Positions 44,046 to 52,656 are shown, counted from the stretch's first letter. The stretch is DNA of 64,000 nt from Cupidesulfovibrio sp000226255 (GCF_003402415.2 NZ_AP036014.1:1488001-1552000); one strand, 5' to 3'. Numbers and translations are program-made. The notes: generated by a model not told the origin, from the sequence alone.

Positions 44046-44073
44046 GGCGGCGCCCCGGCAACGGGGCGCCGCC
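44046..44073 (+). other. 12-bp hairpin with GCAA loop between glnB and glnD
   Basis: GGCGGCGCCCCG (44046-44057) pairs perfectly with CGGGGCGCCGCC (44062-44073) around a GCAA tetraloop. No T-run follows and glnD starts 17 bases later, so it is more likely an attenuator or RNA stability element than a full terminator. Confidence 0.6.
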
Positions 44074-44089
44074 ACTCCATACCCACCCC

Positions 44090-47026
44090 ATGATGCAGGC
44101 TCACGCGCCTTCAGCCACCTCTCCCGCCGGTGTTTCCGGCACGCCGCGCGATGCCGCCACGGTCCTGAAGGAAGGGCGCGCCGCGCTGCTCGCGCGTCTG
44201 GACGCCCCTTCCGCGCCGCCAGACAGTTTGCCCGCCGTCACCGACGCTCCCTCCGCCGTCACCGACGTGGCCGTGGGGGCCGTCTCCGTTTCCGGGGGCG
44301 ACGCCTGCGGGCCCCGCCCCGACGCGCTGTGCCGCGCCACCGCGCCCGCGCCCACGGGGGCGTCGCGCTTCGAGCGGGCCTACAGCCGCCTGCTCGACGA
44401 CTATTTTCGCCTTCGCTTCGCCGAACTGCGCGGCGGCCACGACAGGGTGGCCCTGGTGGCCGTGGGCGGCTACGGCCGCGAGGAATTGTGCCTGGGGTCG
44501 GACATCGACATCCTGATCCTGTGCGGCCGCTCCATTCCGCCGCAGGCCATCGACCTTGCCCAGCCGCTGTTTCTGCCGCTGTGGGACGCGGGCTACACTC
44601 TGGGGCACGGGTTCCGCACCATCGGCGACTGCGTGAAGCTGGCCGCCAAGGACCACAAGGTGTTGGCCAGCCTGCTGGACGCCCGGCTGATCACCGGCAA
44701 CGAGGCCCTGTTCCGCGAACTGGTGGACCGCCTGAACGACAAGGTGCTGCCCCGCCGGGGGGCTTCGTTCCTGTCCTGGAACGACGAGGAGCACGAGCGC
44801 AGGCGCTCCGCCCACGGTGACGGCGCGGTGCTGTTGGAGCCCAACCTGAAGGAAGGGCTCGGCGGCCTGCGCGACTACCATCGCATCTTGTGGATCGGCC
44901 GCATCCGCAACGAGGCGGGCACGGTGGAGGAAATCCTGGCCCAGGCAGGTTTTTCCGCGTCCGACGCGGCCCTGCTGCGCGAAAGCGTGGGCTTTCTGCA
45001 TGACGTGCGCAACCTGCTGCACCACCTGTCGCACCGCAAGAACGACCAGCTTTTTCTGGACCTGCAACCGGAAATCGCCGCGCGCCTAGGCTTTCGCGAA
45101 TGCGGCAACCTGCTGGCCGTGGAATGCTTTCTGGGCCGCCTGCACCGGTGCATGTCGCACATCAAGGCGCTGTCCGCCGCCTTCCGGGGCATACCCGGCG
45201 GCCCGGTGCACCCGGACCAGCCCTGCCCCGAAGTGGAAGGGCCGGTGGTCATGGCCAATGGCACCCTGCACATCTGCCTGCCCGACCCCGAGGCCGTCAC
45301 CCCGGCCCTGGCCCTGTCCGCCTTCGTGCGCGCCGCCGAATGGCCGGGCAGCGAGGCCCCCGCGCCGGACTGGAACACCCGCAAGGCCATGGAGCAGGTG
45401 CTGTTGCAGTCCCTGTCCGGCGAGGCCGGGGCGCTTTCCGGCGCGGACGTGGGCGCGGCCCTGATGCGCATTCTGGCATCGGGCAAGGCGTTTCCCGTGC
45501 TCGGGCACATGGACGAGACGGGGCTTCTGCCCGCCATCCTGCCCGCCTACGCCGCCGCGCGCGACCGGGTGCAGTTCGACGGGTTCCACACCTACCCCGT
45601 GGGCATGCACACCCTGTTCGTGATCCGCCAGTTGGAGGCGCTGGCCACGGACGACGTGGACCCGTTCTCCGCCCTCTGGCGGGGCGGGTGCCTTGGCATG
45701 TGCGAGGGAAGCGCCACGGCCTCTCCGTCCGCGTGCGCCCAGGCGGAAGACGCCGCGCGCGACCGGCTGTGCCTGCTGCTGGCCGCGCTGCTGCACGACC
45801 TTGGCAAGGGCGGGGCCGACGCCTCGCACCATTCCGAGGTGGGGGCCGAGATGGCCATGCAGTTGCTGGCAGAATGGGGCGCGCCGCCGGAGATCGTCGA
45901 CGATGTGGTCTTCCTGGTGCTGCACCACTTGCTGCTCATCCGCACCGCCCAGCGCCGCGACCTCAACGACGAATCCGTGGTGGCCCAGTGCGCGGGCACC
46001 GTGGGCAGCCTGCGCCGCCTGAACATGCTCTACCTGCTCACCCATGCCGATTCCATGGCCACCGGCCACAAGGCCTGGAACCGCTGGACCGCCAGCCTGC
46101 TGTACGAACTGCACGGCAAGGTGGCCAACATGCTGCGCGACGGGCAGCTTGCGGGCACCCAGACCGCGCAGGCCATCGTGCGCACGCGCGACATGGTGCG
46201 CGCGCTGGTGCGCGAGCGGCAGTCGTCGCTGCACTACACGCCGGAGACGGCGGGGCTGTTCTTGGACGCCATGCCCTCGCGCTATCTGCTGGCCATGCCC
46301 CCGGAAGACATCGTGCGGCACATGTCGCTGGTCTACCAGTTGAACCGCGACGTGGCCGAATCGCGCCGCCGCCTGCCCGAGAACCGGGCGGAGCGGGGCG
46401 TCGTGGTGCTGGAGGGCAGGCCGCTGCACGGCGGGCGCGACAGCGAGCTGTGGGAGGTGCTGGTGGCCGCGCGCGACCAGGCCGGGCTGTTCGCCACCAT
46501 CGCCGGGGTGCTTTCGCTGCACGGGCTGAACGTGTTCGGGGCCGATGCCTATGTGTGGAGCGATGGCACGGTGCTGGACGTCTTTCACGTCACCGCGCCG
46601 CCGGACCCGCTGTATGCCAGGGATTTCTGGGGCAAGGTGCGCGGGGCCATCCATTTCGCCCTGACGGGCAAGCTCTCACTGGATTACCGGCTGGAGCAGG
46701 CGCGGGCGTCCAACGCGCTGAAGCACAAGGTGCCCAGCGTGTTGCTGGATGCGGTGCGCCGCCCGCCGGAGGTGCGCATCGACAACGAGTTGTCGGATTT
46801 CCATACCGTGGTCGAGGTGTTCACGCCGGACCGGCCCGCGTTGCTGTATGACGTTGCGCGGGTGTTGCAGGCGTTGCAGTTGGACATCCTGTTCGCCAAG
46901 ATCGCCACCCTGGGCAACCGCACGTCGGACAGTTTTTCGGTGCGCACGGTGTATGGCCAGAAGATTACCGACGAGCAGCAGATGGACGAGGTGCGCGCGG
47001 CCCTGCTGCATGTGGTGTCGCAGTAG
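44090..47026 (+). CDS. glnD: PII uridylyltransferase / uridylyl-removing enzyme
   Basis: 978 residues. Nucleotidyltransferase domain with GGYGREELCLGSDIDILIL (about 124) holding the catalytic Gly/Asp residues; HD domain with LLHDLGKGG (about 567) for uridylyl removal; two C-terminal ACT domains (about 785-830, ARDQAGLFATIAGVLSLHG, and 905-955, FTPDRPALLYDVARVLQ) that sense glutamine. The first 80 residues are a low-complexity Ala/Pro/Ser stretch and an alternative ATG may exist, but the frame has no other clear site. It adds UMP to PII at low glutamine and removes it at high glutamine. Confidence 0.95.
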   Translation: MMQAHAPSATSPAGVSGTPRDAATVLKEGRAALLARLDAPSAPPDSLPAVTDAPSAVTDVAVGAVSVSGGDACGPRPDALCRATAPAPTGASRFERAYSRLLDDYFRLRFAELRGGHDRVALVAVGGYGREELCLGSDIDILILCGRSIPPQAIDLAQPLFLPLWDAGYTLGHGFRTIGDCVKLAAKDHKVLASLLDARLITGNEALFRELVDRLNDKVLPRRGASFLSWNDEEHERRRSAHGDGAVLLEPNLKEGLGGLRDYHRILWIGRIRNEAGTVEEILAQAGFSASDAALLRESVGFLHDVRNLLHHLSHRKNDQLFLDLQPEIAARLGFRECGNLLAVECFLGRLHRCMSHIKALSAAFRGIPGGPVHPDQPCPEVEGPVVMANGTLHICLPDPEAVTPALALSAFVRAAEWPGSEAPAPDWNTRKAMEQVLLQSLSGEAGALSGADVGAALMRILASGKAFPVLGHMDETGLLPAILPAYAAARDRVQFDGFHTYPVGMHTLFVIRQLEALATDDVDPFSALWRGGCLGMCEGSATASPSACAQAEDAARDRLCLLLAALLHDLGKGGADASHHSEVGAEMAMQLLAEWGAPPEIVDDVVFLVLHHLLLIRTAQRRDLNDESVVAQCAGTVGSLRRLNMLYLLTHADSMATGHKAWNRWTASLLYELHGKVANMLRDGQLAGTQTAQAIVRTRDMVRALVRERQSSLHYTPETAGLFLDAMPSRYLLAMPPEDIVRHMSLVYQLNRDVAESRRRLPENRAERGVVVLEGRPLHGGRDSELWEVLVAARDQAGLFATIAGVLSLHGLNVFGADAYVWSDGTVLDVFHVTAPPDPLYARDFWGKVRGAIHFALTGKLSLDYRLEQARASNALKHKVPSVLLDAVRRPPEVRIDNELSDFHTVVEVFTPDRPALLYDVARVLQALQLDILFAKIATLGNRTSDSFSVRTVYGQKITDEQQMDEVRAALLHVVSQ

Positions 47027-47105
47027 CGGCTGCGGTTCTTCCTGCGGTGTGGCTGCTCCGCCGGGCGAACACCGGTCCCCTTCGTTTTTTGCAAGCCTCC
47101 GGCGG

Positions 47106-47126
47106 GCAGGGGGCCTTGCCCCCTGC
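47106..47126 (+). terminator. Terminator of the nitrogen operon
   Basis: GCAGGGGGC pairs with GCCCCCTGC around CTT, then ACCCCCTTTTTCG. 80 bases beyond glnD. A C-rich, hairpin-containing spacer of this kind recurs in Desulfovibrio-type genomes. Confidence 0.75.
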
Positions 47127-47317
47127 ACCCCCTTTTTCGTGCGTTCCGGATGCCGGTGCATCCCTTGGGAACGCACGTTTTTTTTGTTATCCAGCGTGGG
47201 CGACGCGACAATGCGGGGCAGGGCGAAGGTGCAATGCCCCGCGAACAGGTTTGCGCGGTGGTCGCGCGGATGGGGCCAGGGCCGGTCGGGCAAGTTTTCA
47301 CGGCACACGGAGGCAGC

Positions 47318-47986
47318 ATGTTCGAGCGGTATGCCGCGCAGGTGGATGCATGGCGCGACATTCATTCCGGGGTGGACTTCATCAACAGCCGCAAACAGGG
47401 CGAGACCGAGGCGCGCGCGCTGTTGGACGCGGCCTTTGGGGCGGGCGGCGGCGGGTCCATGTCCGCCGACGACTTTCGGGCCCTGTGCAGGGCCGTGAAC
47501 CGTGAATGCATCGAGGGCAGCGTGCCCAAGCGCATCACCTGCACCCGGTTCGGGGCGGGATTTGCCAGTCTGCTGCGGCTTGCCCCGCGCGTGGGCGAGC
47601 TTGGGACGTGGCTGGCGGGCCTGTGGGCGCTGCCGGTTGCCGGTGCCCAGAACGCGATGCTGACCGGGGCCTTTCGCCTGCACGAGGCGCGCAAGGCTGT
47701 GGGCGCGGGCATCTTCGCGTTGTCGCTGCTGTTATACCTGAAGTCCGGCGCGGATACCGACGCCGACGACGCGGATTTCTTTCTGCCGTGCTCCCCGGCC
47801 TTGTGGCGCGGGCTGGCCTTCCTGAAGGGGCAGGCGGTGCGTGACGGCTCCGGCCCGCGCACGCAGGCCGATTACCGGCGCTTTTTGCACGACGCCCATG
47901 CCCTGCGCGAGCGGTTCTGCCTGCTGCCGCTGGAGGTGGACTATATCCTGTCGCAAGGGGAACGGTTGCGCATCTCCGGGAACTGA
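47318..47986 (+). CDS. Hypothetical protein, 222 aa
   Basis: Not recognised. Start 47318 (MFERYAAQVDAWRDIHSG) has ACGGAGGCAGC; the frame stays open 56 codons further with no ribosome site. Mostly helical; a Gly run near residue 50; a hydrophobic segment at about 140 (AVGAGIFALSLLLYLKSG) that might be one membrane helix, and several Cys. The C-terminal half has the segment EVDYILSQGERLRISGN. It stands alone between two terminators, so it is its own transcription unit. Confidence 0.65.
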   Translation: MFERYAAQVDAWRDIHSGVDFINSRKQGETEARALLDAAFGAGGGGSMSADDFRALCRAVNRECIEGSVPKRITCTRFGAGFASLLRLAPRVGELGTWLAGLWALPVAGAQNAMLTGAFRLHEARKAVGAGIFALSLLLYLKSGADTDADDADFFLPCSPALWRGLAFLKGQAVRDGSGPRTQADYRRFLHDAHALRERFCLLPLEVDYILSQGERLRISGN

Positions 47987-48009
47987 ACACATTCAAGTAG
48001 CGAGTCCGG

Positions 48010-48057
48010 AACATGCCGTCTGGCGAAGCGTCTGCTTCCGCCCGGCGGCATGTTTTC
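48010..48057 (+). terminator. Terminator after the 222-residue gene
   Basis: AACATGCCG (48010-48018) pairs with CGGCATGTT (48046-48054), with further pairing inside the loop, followed by TTCG. 24 bases after the stop codon. Confidence 0.75.
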
Positions 48058-48176
48058 GTATGCGGGTGGTTTTCTTTGTAGCGGCGTAGCCTTTCTGTTT
48101 GAAACATGGCTGTTGCCTTTTCCCGAATCTACGCGCCAGAAGGTGTCCATAAGGATATATCAAGAAAGGGTATCCA

Positions 48177-48268
48177 GGGGGGTAGCCGCTCTGCGATCGC
48201 CATCCGTAATGCTCGAAACTCGCATAACGGCTGCCGTCCCTGGCCGCCGGAGGCGTTCCCTACCCCCC
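48177..48268. repeat. Nested inverted repeat
   Basis: GGGGGGTAG (48177-48185) and CTACCCCCC (48260-48268) are perfect inverted 9-mers separated by 74 bases; within them CCGTAATGC and GCATAACGG form a second inverted pair with one mismatch. Not coding; distinct from the 147-bp family. Confidence 0.5.
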
Positions 48269-48275
48269 AACGCGC

Positions 48276-48307
48276 AAAAACGGGCCGCCCCTTGCGGAGC
48301 GGCCCGT
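48276..48307 (-). terminator. Rho-independent terminator of the amino acid ABC operon
   Basis: On the minus strand ACGGGCCGC and GCGGCCCGT (10-base loop) are followed by TTTTTG (48280-48275). 45 bases past the ATPase stop. Confidence 0.85.
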
Positions 48308-48351
48308 ATGCATTCGTGCCATGGCCCATGGCCCGTGGCGAGGCGGGCGCG

Positions 48352-49098
48352 CTACAGGATCTGGTTCAGGAACTTCTGCAGGCGGGGGTGCTTGGGCGCG
48401 CCAAAGAAGTCCTGCGGCGCGTTTTCTTCCAGCACCTGGCCGTGGTCCATGAAGATGATGCGGTCGGCCACCTCGCGGGCAAAGCCCATTTCGTGGGTCA
48501 CGCAGACCATGGTCATGCCTTCGCGGGCCAGGGTCACCATGACGTCCAGCACTTCGCCGATCATTTCCGGGTCGAGCGCGCTGGTGGGCTCGTCGAACAG
48601 CATGATCTTGGGGTTCATGGCCAGCGCGCGGGCAATGGCCACGCGCTGCTGCTGCCCGCCAGAGAGCATGGCCGGAAAGACGTTGGCCTTGTCGCTGATG
48701 CCCACCTTCTTCAGCAGTTCCAGCGCCCGGCCTTCCGCCTCGGCGCGCGGGGTCTTGCGCAGCCGCATGGGGGCCATGGTCAGGTTCTGCAGCACGGTCT
48801 TGTGCGGAAAGAGGTTGAAGCTCTGGAAGACCATGCCCAGTTCCTGGCGGATCTTGTTGATGTCGTTGTCGGGCGAGTTCACGTCCAGCCCGTCCACGAT
48901 GATGGAGCCCTTGTCCACCGTTTCCAGGCGGTTGATGGAGCGCAGCAGGGTGGACTTGCCGGAACCGGACGGCCCGCAGATGACCACCTTTTCGCCGGGC
49001 ATCACGTCGAGGCTGACGTCGTTGAGGGCCGTCAGCTCGCCGAAGAATTTCCAGGCGTTGCGGATGCTGATGATGGGTGCGGCGCTAGCGGCGGTCAT
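48352..49098 (-). CDS. Polar amino acid ABC transporter, ATP-binding protein (GlnQ/HisP type)
   Basis: 248 residues. Walker A GPSGSGKSTLLRSINRLE, Q-loop MVFQSFNLFPHKTVLQN (the GlnQ/HisP form), signature LSGGQQQRVAIARAL, Walker B IMLFDEPTSALDP and H-loop VTHEMGFARE. It energises uptake of a polar amino acid. Its first 14 bases overlap the permease gene, so the two are translationally coupled. Third gene of the binding protein-permease-ATPase operon. Confidence 0.93.
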   Translation of the reverse strand: MTAASAAPIISIRNAWKFFGELTALNDVSLDVMPGEKVVICGPSGSGKSTLLRSINRLETVDKGSIIVDGLDVNSPDNDINKIRQELGMVFQSFNLFPHKTVLQNLTMAPMRLRKTPRAEAEGRALELLKKVGISDKANVFPAMLSGGQQQRVAIARALAMNPKIMLFDEPTSALDPEMIGEVLDVMVTLAREGMTMVCVTHEMGFAREVADRIIFMDHGQVLEENAPQDFFGAPKHPRLQKFLNQIL

Positions 49099-49876
49099 AG
49101 TAGTTCAACCTCGATTCCATGATGCTGACGCCCTTGGACAGGAACAGCGTGATCAGAAGATAGATGAGGGCGATCATGGTGTATGTCTCGAAGTACAGGA
49201 AGCTCTCCGAGGCGAATTCGCGCCCGCGCCGCAGGATGTCCGCCACGGCGATGATGGACACCAGCGAGGTGTCCTTCAGCATGGCGATGAATTCGTTGCC
49301 CACCGGCGGCAGGATGGTGCGCCACGCCTGCGGCAGGATGACCATGAACATGGTCTCGGCCCGGTTGAAGCCCAGCGAGCGCGCCGCCTCGGTCTGCCCC
49401 TTGGAGATGGAGTCGATGCCCGCGCGGAACACCTCGCCCATGTAGGCGCCGTAGCACACGCTGAGCGCGATGATGGCGGCCAGCAGGTCCGGCACCTTCA
49501 GGAACCGGCCCAGGGCGTAGTAGATGTAGAACAGCTGCACCAGCAGGGGAATGCCCCGCACGACCTCGACATAGGTGGAGGCCACGAGGTTGATCAGCCG
49601 GTTGCGCGACAGGCGGCCGAGCCCAGTGACGAGGCCGATGGGGATGGAGCACAGGATGGACAATACGGTCACCTTGAAGGTGACGGCAATGCCGTCCGGC
49701 AGGAACTGGAGCAACCGCCAGTAGGGTTCGGGCCGGCTCGTGCACAGGTAGACGAGCGCGGCCAGCGCGCCCACGAAGGAGATGGACCATGCGGTTATGA
49801 TCCGCCGCTCCTTCGGGTCCGGTATGATCGCGCCGTCGGTGATGACGATGCGGACGTTCTGGGGTTCGGTGGTCAT
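49085..49876 (-). CDS. Polar amino acid ABC transporter, permease (HisM/GlnP type)
   Basis: 263 residues with about five membrane helices. The amino acid permease signature is intact (VVRGIPLLVQLFYIYYALG near residue 120, and the EAA loop GQTEAARSLGFNRAETM). A single permease gene suggests a homodimer. Start 49876 was preferred over the more distal ATG at 49948, because it gives the usual short cytoplasmic N-terminus; the ribosome site (GGAACG) is weak. Between binding protein (90-base gap) and ATPase (overlap). Confidence 0.88.
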   Translation of the reverse strand: MTTEPQNVRIVITDGAIIPDPKERRIITAWSISFVGALAALVYLCTSRPEPYWRLLQFLPDGIAVTFKVTVLSILCSIPIGLVTGLGRLSRNRLINLVASTYVEVVRGIPLLVQLFYIYYALGRFLKVPDLLAAIIALSVCYGAYMGEVFRAGIDSISKGQTEAARSLGFNRAETMFMVILPQAWRTILPPVGNEFIAMLKDTSLVSIIAVADILRRGREFASESFLYFETYTMIALIYLLITLFLSKGVSIMESRLNYYDRR

Positions 49877-49966
49877 GGCGTTCCGGATGCTTTGACGTTG
49901 TAAAAACGGGGGACCGGCGTCATATCGCCAGTCCCCCCTGATACGCAAGCGTCTAGTGGCGCAAGG

Positions 49967-50707
49967 CTAGCGGCCGATCCACTTGGCGCGGAGCTGCTTG
50001 TCGATGCCCTTGGCCTGCACGGCGGCGATGCCCTTGTTCAGAAGGTCCAGGACTTCCTTGTTCCCCTTCTTCACGGCGATGCCGTAGAATTCCTTTTCCT
50101 GGGTCTCGATGACGAAGGCGATCTTCATCTTGGCGGCGTACTGTTCCTGCTGCAGGGCGTAGTTGGCGGCAACGGGGTCGTCGCACACCACGCCGTCGAT
50201 GCGGCCGTTGAACAGGTCTTCCATGGCCAGGCCGATTTCGTCGTACGACTTGGCGGTGACGCCAGCGGTCTTCTTGATGGTGAAGTAGCCGGTGGTGCTG
50301 ATCTGGCCGCCCAGGGTCTTGCCCTTCATTTCGTCCAGCTTGGTGACGTTGGTGGCCTTGGGCACCACGAGGGCCTGGCGCACTTCGTAGTAGGGGGTGC
50401 TGAAGTCCATGGCCTTCTTGCGTTCGTCGGTGATGGACACCGAGGAAACGATGGCGTCGTAGCTGCCCGCTTCGAGACCGGCGAAGATGCCGTCCCAGGC
50501 CACGTTCTTGTGCACGACCTTGAAGCCGGCTTCCTTGGCCATGGCGTCGGTGTAGTCAACGGCGAAGCCGACGATGTTCTTGTTCGCGTCAACGAATTCC
50601 ATGGGCGGCCAGGTGGCGTCGTGGGCGACGACGATGGTCTTCTCGGCAAAGGCCACGTTGGCGGTGACCAGCAGGGCCGCAAGGGTGAGGACGATCTTCT
50701 TCAGCAT
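49967..50707 (-). CDS. Periplasmic polar amino acid-binding protein
   Basis: 246 residues. Signal peptide MLKKIVLTLAALLVTANVAFA with cleavage before Glu. The mature part is a family 3 solute-binding protein: VAHDATWPPMEFVDANKNIVG, then DYTDAMAKEAGFKVVHKNVAW and IVSSVSITDERKKAMDFSTPYY (each a family hallmark, abbreviated to their cores). It delivers a polar amino acid to the permease. Start 50707 has GGAGTATCCGGG; a longer frame exists upstream but without signal-peptide logic. First gene of the operon. Confidence 0.92.
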   Translation of the reverse strand: MLKKIVLTLAALLVTANVAFAEKTIVVAHDATWPPMEFVDANKNIVGFAVDYTDAMAKEAGFKVVHKNVAWDGIFAGLEAGSYDAIVSSVSITDERKKAMDFSTPYYEVRQALVVPKATNVTKLDEMKGKTLGGQISTTGYFTIKKTAGVTAKSYDEIGLAMEDLFNGRIDGVVCDDPVAANYALQQEQYAAKMKIAFVIETQEKEFYGIAVKKGNKEVLDLLNKGIAAVQAKGIDKQLRAKWIGR

Positions 50708-51026
50708 CCCGGATACTCCTCTGGACATGTGGTTGGTGTGACGGACGGACTCCCTTTTGTGGAGCATAAGTGGGCAGATTGTCAATGAATGAGTGAGAAA
50801 ACGCCAGACCCCTGCGGCATGATTGACACATTTGTCATCACTTCGCGGGGCGGTCCCGAAGGGGGTGTGCGCTCACTCTGGGCCGTTCCCGCGCGCGTCG
50901 CGCGGCCCGCCATGCAGTCTGCCAGCCTCACCGCCGGAATACGCACCGGATAGCCGCCCTGTCCCTCTGTCCGCCGCGCGCCAGCAAAGGGGCGGGCGCT
51001 TCTGGCGCACGGATGGTGGCGCGTCC
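50708..51026. other. Intergenic region between the binding protein and lysO genes
   Basis: 319 bases. On the minus strand TTGACA (50785-50780) is a perfect -35 for the binding-protein gene, with no matching -10 at 17 bases. The palindrome 50824-50837 lies further up. The rest shows nothing. Confidence 0.45.
50824..50837. promoter_or_regulatory. TGACA-CATT-TGTCA palindrome
   Basis: Perfect 5-4-5 palindrome about 40 bases upstream of the TTGACA of the amino acid transporter operon; suitable for a dimeric regulator. Regulator unknown. Confidence 0.35.
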
Positions 51027-51632
51027 CTACATCCAGGTGAAGATGGCCGTCACCAGAATGGGCACGGCCACTGTAAGCACCATGCCGCTGAACACGGCGA
51101 TGATGCCGTACCGTTCACCGGCGAAGCGCGCGATGACCGGCAGGCTGGTGTCCATGCTGGTGGCCCCGCCCGCCATGACCGGGGCCAGCCCGCCGAACAG
51201 GCGCACCAGCAGCGGCGCGGCCAGCAGGGTGGCCAGTTCGCGCGAGATGTTGGCGATGAGCGCCATGGACCCCAGGGCCGCGTCGCCCATTTTGGTGATC
51301 ATGATGCTGGAAAGGCTGTAGTAGCCAAAGCCCGCGCCCACGCCCAGCACGTCGCGCAGGGGCATGTCGCCCAAGAGCGCCCATGCCGCCAGCGAACCGC
51401 CCATTGTGCCGATGCCCACGAACAGCGGCACCAGCGCCACCTTCACGTGCAGTTCGCGCAGGATGCGGAACGAGCGGGTGTCGAACCCGATGCCCATGCC
51501 CACCACGAACAGCAGCATGTACAGCGCCCACGAGGCCAGGTTGCCCGCCTCGGCGGCGCGGGGGATGATGTCCAGCCTACCCAGCAGCACGCCGGACAGG
51601 AAGAAGCCGAGGATGACCAGGCTACCCTTCAT
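51027..51632 (-). CDS. LysO-like lysine exporter, C-terminal half as separate gene
   Basis: 201 residues with about six membrane helices. It aligns with the second half of Escherichia coli LysO (YbjE): FFLSGVLLGRLDIIP, LLFVVGMGIGFDTRSFR, the conserved GFGYYSLSSIMITKMGD segment (compare GFGWYSLSGILL), and GGATSMDTSLPVI. LysO exports L-lysine. Start 51632 (MKGSLVILGFF) overlaps the end of the N-terminal-half gene by 11 bases, so the two halves are probably made together and assemble into one transporter. Confidence 0.85.
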   Translation of the reverse strand: MKGSLVILGFFLSGVLLGRLDIIPRAAEAGNLASWALYMLLFVVGMGIGFDTRSFRILRELHVKVALVPLFVGIGTMGGSLAAWALLGDMPLRDVLGVGAGFGYYSLSSIMITKMGDAALGSMALIANISRELATLLAAPLLVRLFGGLAPVMAGGATSMDTSLPVIARFAGERYGIIAVFSGMVLTVAVPILVTAIFTWM

Positions 51633-51993
51633 GCCGCGCCTCCCCGGCGTTTGCGGCGGGATCGGCGGGTACGGCGGCCATCGCGGGGCGCGCGTCCTTG
51701 CCGGGGGCGGTGGGGCCGTCCAGCGCGCCGCGCAGCAGCACGTGCTGCAACAGCCATCCGGCGGCCACGCTGCCCGCCAGCGAAGCCATGCTGATGACCA
51801 CGGCCCGCAGGCCGATGTCCCCGGCCTGGGCCACCAGCCCGTCGTCCGAGCCCAGCGACAGGCCCAGCAGGAACAGCAGCGCATAGATGGACCACGTGGT
51901 CAGGCGGTCCACCGCGCCGACCACGGCCGGGCGCGTGCGCAACAGGTAGCCTGCGGGCACGCCCACGGCGATGCAGGCGATTTCGACGATCAT
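51622..51993 (-). CDS. LysO-like lysine exporter, N-terminal half as separate gene
   Basis: 123 residues, three membrane helices (about 3-20, 30-50, 60-85), then a soluble Ala/Pro-rich tail. It corresponds to the first third of LysO, including the segment LTTWSIYALLFLLGLSLG. The C-terminal 35 residues have no counterpart in fused LysO and would link to the second polypeptide. Both halves keep the frame and the overlap, which argues for a genuine split gene rather than a frameshift. The ribosome site is weak. Confidence 0.78.
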   Translation of the reverse strand: MIVEIACIAVGVPAGYLLRTRPAVVGAVDRLTTWSIYALLFLLGLSLGSDDGLVAQAGDIGLRAVVISMASLAGSVAAGWLLQHVLLRGALDGPTAPGKDARPAMAAVPADPAANAGEARHEG

Positions 51994-52338
51994 GAAAACC
52001 TCGGCGCGGCGTTGCCCTGGGAGTGGTTCCGGAAAGGGGGCTGCCGATCGTGCGCGGCAACGGGCCGCCGTTTTTGGGAAAGGCCAAGCGGTAGCCCGCC
52101 CCGCCGCGCGCTGTCAACCCGCGCGGGGCACCGATGGACCCACCGACGGCAGGCGCGCGGCGCACGGGGTGCGCAACGCGGCCCCCCGGCAAGAAAAAAG
52201 CGCGCGCCCGTGATGCGCGTCACGCACGCATCGCGCGGCGGACCTATTGTATGGTCGAGGGCGGCGGAAACCACCCCCCGCATCAGTCGACAACACACCA
52301 GGGCGGCGCGGCCGCCGGGAAAGCAAAAGGAGACCATC
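51994..52338. other. Divergent intergenic region lysO / cupin
   Basis: 345 bases. The side near the cupin carries a CRP/FNR-type site (52209-52224) and the -10 candidate TATTGT (52245-52250). The side near lysO has no recognisable feature. Confidence 0.5.
52209..52224. promoter_or_regulatory. CRP/FNR-family site upstream of the cupin gene
   Basis: CGTGA-TGCGCG-TCACG is a perfect palindrome of the GTGA-N6-TCAC type. Its centre is about 40 bases before the start site predicted from TATTGT (52245-52250), the classic position for class II activation. HcpR is a candidate regulator. Confidence 0.5.
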
Positions 52339-52656
52339 ATGCGCCACATCCGTCTAGACGACATGCGTACCTTCAAGGATGCCGGGTTCGCCATGAACCT
52401 GGTGCACGATTCGGAAAACTTCAAGATCATCAATTTCAACTTCAAGGCTGGCCAGGAACTGCCCGTGCATAGCCACGACATCGACGGGGAACTGGCCATC
52501 ACCGTCATCGAGGGCGAGGGCGAATTCCTGGGCGCGGACGGCGCGGCCATCCCCGCGACGCAAGGCGACATGCTGGTCTCGGAAATCCGCGTGCCGCATG
52601 GCGTGCGGGCGAAGACCGAGATGCGGGTTGTTGTCGTTATCGCCCCTCCCATCTAG
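52339..52656 (+). CDS. Small single-domain cupin protein
   Basis: 105 residues, one cupin barrel. Motif 1: PVHSHDIDGELAITVIEGEGEF with the metal ligands His-x-His and Glu; motif 2: MLVSEIRVPHGVRA with the second His. It may bind a metal or act as a small epimerase or dioxygenase; nothing shows the substrate. Start 52339 has AAAAGGAGACCATC. It stands alone, apparently under a CRP/FNR-type activator, and its stop codon TAG is shared with palindromic element B. Confidence 0.85.
   Translation: MRHIRLDDMRTFKDAGFAMNLVHDSENFKIINFNFKAGQELPVHSHDIDGELAITVIEGEGEFLGADGAAIPATQGDMLVSEIRVPHGVRAKTEMRVVVVIAPPI

Larger units (their letters stand above)
47987..48351. other. Intergenic region between the 47318 gene and the ABC transporter
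   Basis: 365 bases with three structured features: the terminator 48010-48057, the nested palindrome 48177-48268 and the terminator 48276-48307. The A+T-rich stretch 48050-48170 has no gene that I can support. Confidence 0.5.
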
